From JANYCO01 sp031416415 (lineage in GTDB: Bacteria; Bacteroidota; Bacteroidia; Cytophagales; Cytophagaceae): a stretch of DNA of 25,282 nucleotides. The DNA is taken from contig JANOTP010000210.1 in the NCBI GenBank assembly GCA_031416415.1, forward strand, positions 1 through 25,282. Direction: 5' to 3'. Shown piece after piece: positions 25,101-25,282 of this stretch. Made by a program: the position numbers and the translations under genes. The stretch's first letter is position 1, and every line of letters starts with the position of its first letter. The notes under the pieces were generated by a model, which saw nothing but the letters and a program-made list of their open reading frames with translations, had not been told where the DNA came from and searched no databases.

Positions 25101-25282
25101 AGGTAAATGTACCCGCAGTGTGATTGTAATTTCCTAATATTATTAAATTTCCGTTTCCAGTAAAAATAATACTACCAGTAGCTTTTTGATTTACATTACT
25201 AGAAACTGTCGCAGTACCTGTTCCAATTTTCAATATTATATCGTGTCCTGCTATTCCATCACTAACATAGATCTTAGTGATG
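22120..25282 (-). CDS. Large repetitive surface protein with T9SS C-terminal sorting region, N-terminus cut by window edge
   Basis: The minus frame is open from the right edge to the TAA at 22120-22122, giving 1053 visible codons. A TTG at 25231-25233 is not the start, because the frame continues upstream with plausible sequence (IYVSDGIAGHDIILKIG). The first 650 residues or so are low-complexity Thr/Ser/Asn/Gly repeats of a unit of about 75-100 residues built on xxTNNGxFTxxxSTxxFNGTS, likely a long beta-solenoid. A middle region (FVDGPMRKIGNDSLIFPLGDG) is followed by a 170-residue beta domain. Then comes an Ig/Fn3-like unit (VKLNWSTALELNNDYFTVERS...SYYRIRQTDANG) and a C-terminal T9SS type A domain (KLSVFPTLI...GMYSFVAIL...EKIIITE). 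It would be secreted across the outer membrane and attached to the surface. An adhesin or coat role is inference. Confidence 0.9.
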   Translation of the reverse strand, partial: ITKIYVSDGIAGHDIILKIGTGTATVSSNVNQKATGSIIFTGNGNLIILGNYNHTAGTFTCGTGTVTYTGSTAQLIAPVVYNNLVISKATERATINLPLVANGNLLISSGEMALLDTLSVAGNITTAIGANLIEMGTRINIGGNWTNNGTFTLGSGSVNFNGSSAQTVNTTAFNSILVNKSSGTLSLTGDLSINNDFLITTGNIDLSTYLADRSNPGGNLNIGSNSIFKISGANNFPQNYITLNLATSSTVEYNGSIAQNIAEVSYGNITFSNGGVTAKTTVGDISINGDLLINNGATLNPDTNSITLYGHFTNNGNFTPATSTLILSGTSKNISGTTTVNNINVLGSYIMASGNIAIAGNLFIANGGSFDLSTSSSSLDGDLTNRGAMTSSGVITFTGTRLQTFQLINAVSSTATGVVNFNGTVAPILNSSSSPSFATVNINNTGGQFTTSVPWNVFVACNIAAGVIFNDGSLMHTFYGNFTNNGSVISNGKLKFSPGAPYSASGTVKLDGVGGAFTSTGDVEFAGTGALTIQANAPVFTNVEVTNTNVAGVTPPASWAIAENLYIGINSEFKCGTALSHVVSGSLTNNGILTGNTSTITFDGASQFINGSGTTNFNNLTLATGAGIKLNKSINIAGNFVDNGTFDGSGRTVTFNGTSPSVISGTAPFVTFDNLEQSKSAATTTLSLPVFIDGGLIMTNGIVITGATNILTLNDNATSTAGNATSFVDGPMRKIGNDSLIFPLGDGVIWARLGISAPASTSAAFDAQYFDAGYSNTTSITAPLGSVSTVEYWMLNRTISSDNVAVTLFWENGTRSGITAISTVEVAHFPAASWVSETQSGGTTGTTVAGSVTSQLVTSFSPFTFGFPIPAPVEFISFSANNTNGVVKLNWSTALELNNDYFTVERSKNGLDFEDVSIVKGALNSSSQINYIQYDYKPYQGTSYYRIRQTDANGKFSNTSIVSVVINENTKLSVFPTLINTGSELTILVPENNESEILVNIYNSEGRCIIQKIISATTFLSMTEGGKKLQSGMYSFVAILNGTTISEKIIITE
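22950..25200 (-). repeat. Degenerate in-gene tandem repeats encoding beta-solenoid units
   Basis: At least seven diverged copies of a unit carrying T-N-N-G or close variants occur in the protein. At DNA level the plus strand shows near-copies of ACCATTGTTGGT at 24835-24846, 24334-24345, 23824-23835 (GTTAGT) and 23509-23520 (ATTGGT). They are too diverged and too widely spaced to be a CRISPR array or microsatellite. Boundaries are approximate. Confidence 0.6.

Noticed and set aside
25231..25233. TTG codon as start of the T9SS protein
   Set aside because: The frame is open through all remaining bases to the window edge and encodes sequence in keeping with the family, so the gene is truncated by the window rather than started here.

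Overview
The window comes from the chromosome of a low-GC (roughly one third G+C) Gram-negative bacterium of the phylum Bacteroidota. Evidence: a repeat-rich surface protein ending in a type IX secretion (T9SS) sorting region, a DUF4468 protein, the Bacteroidota form of arginine decarboxylase, a very large alpha-2-macroglobulin with a regulatory-like beta domain, weak ribosome binding sites and a few candidate TAnnTTTG promoter elements. I cannot place it reliably below phylum; Chitinophagia, Sphingobacteriia and Flavobacteriia all remain possible. I see no insertion sequence, phage, CRISPR array, tRNA or rRNA.

Layout. 1-1790 (-): the N-terminal 596 residues of a membrane-anchored LTA-synthase/sulfatase-family protein that runs off the left edge. 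2050-2601 (+): secreted DUF4468 protein with a strong terminator. 2821-7221 (+): 1466-residue alpha-2-macroglobulin with an intact thioester motif, also closed by a strong terminator. 7340-7561 (+): YjdI-type iron-sulfur protein, followed by about 300 bases holding a weak terminator and a probable gene remnant. 7867-8988 (-): exported protein with a possible thioester-like domain. 9222-12447 (+): a membrane PAS histidine kinase and a single-domain response regulator in one operon. 12764-16377 (+): acetate kinase plus phosphoketolase, a two-gene route from sugar phosphates through acetyl phosphate to acetate and ATP. 16385-16445: a perfect 26-bp hairpin. 16463-16837 (+): small one-helix membrane protein. 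16896-18596 (-): GT-C type membrane glycosyltransferase. 18687-20483 (-): arginyl-tRNA synthetase, divergent from 20626-22020 (+), arginine decarboxylase. 22120-25282 (-): C-terminal 1053 residues of the T9SS surface protein, open at the right edge.

Most genes are ordinary housekeeping or envelope functions in short transcription units. Two local themes stand out. One is a pair of exported proteins less than 1 kb apart that carry, or may carry, thioester chemistry: the macroglobulin (clear) and the 7867-8988 protein (speculative). The other is the ackA-xfp phosphoketolase pair behind an AT-rich leader with an inverted repeat. I found no convincing wholly new multi-gene system.
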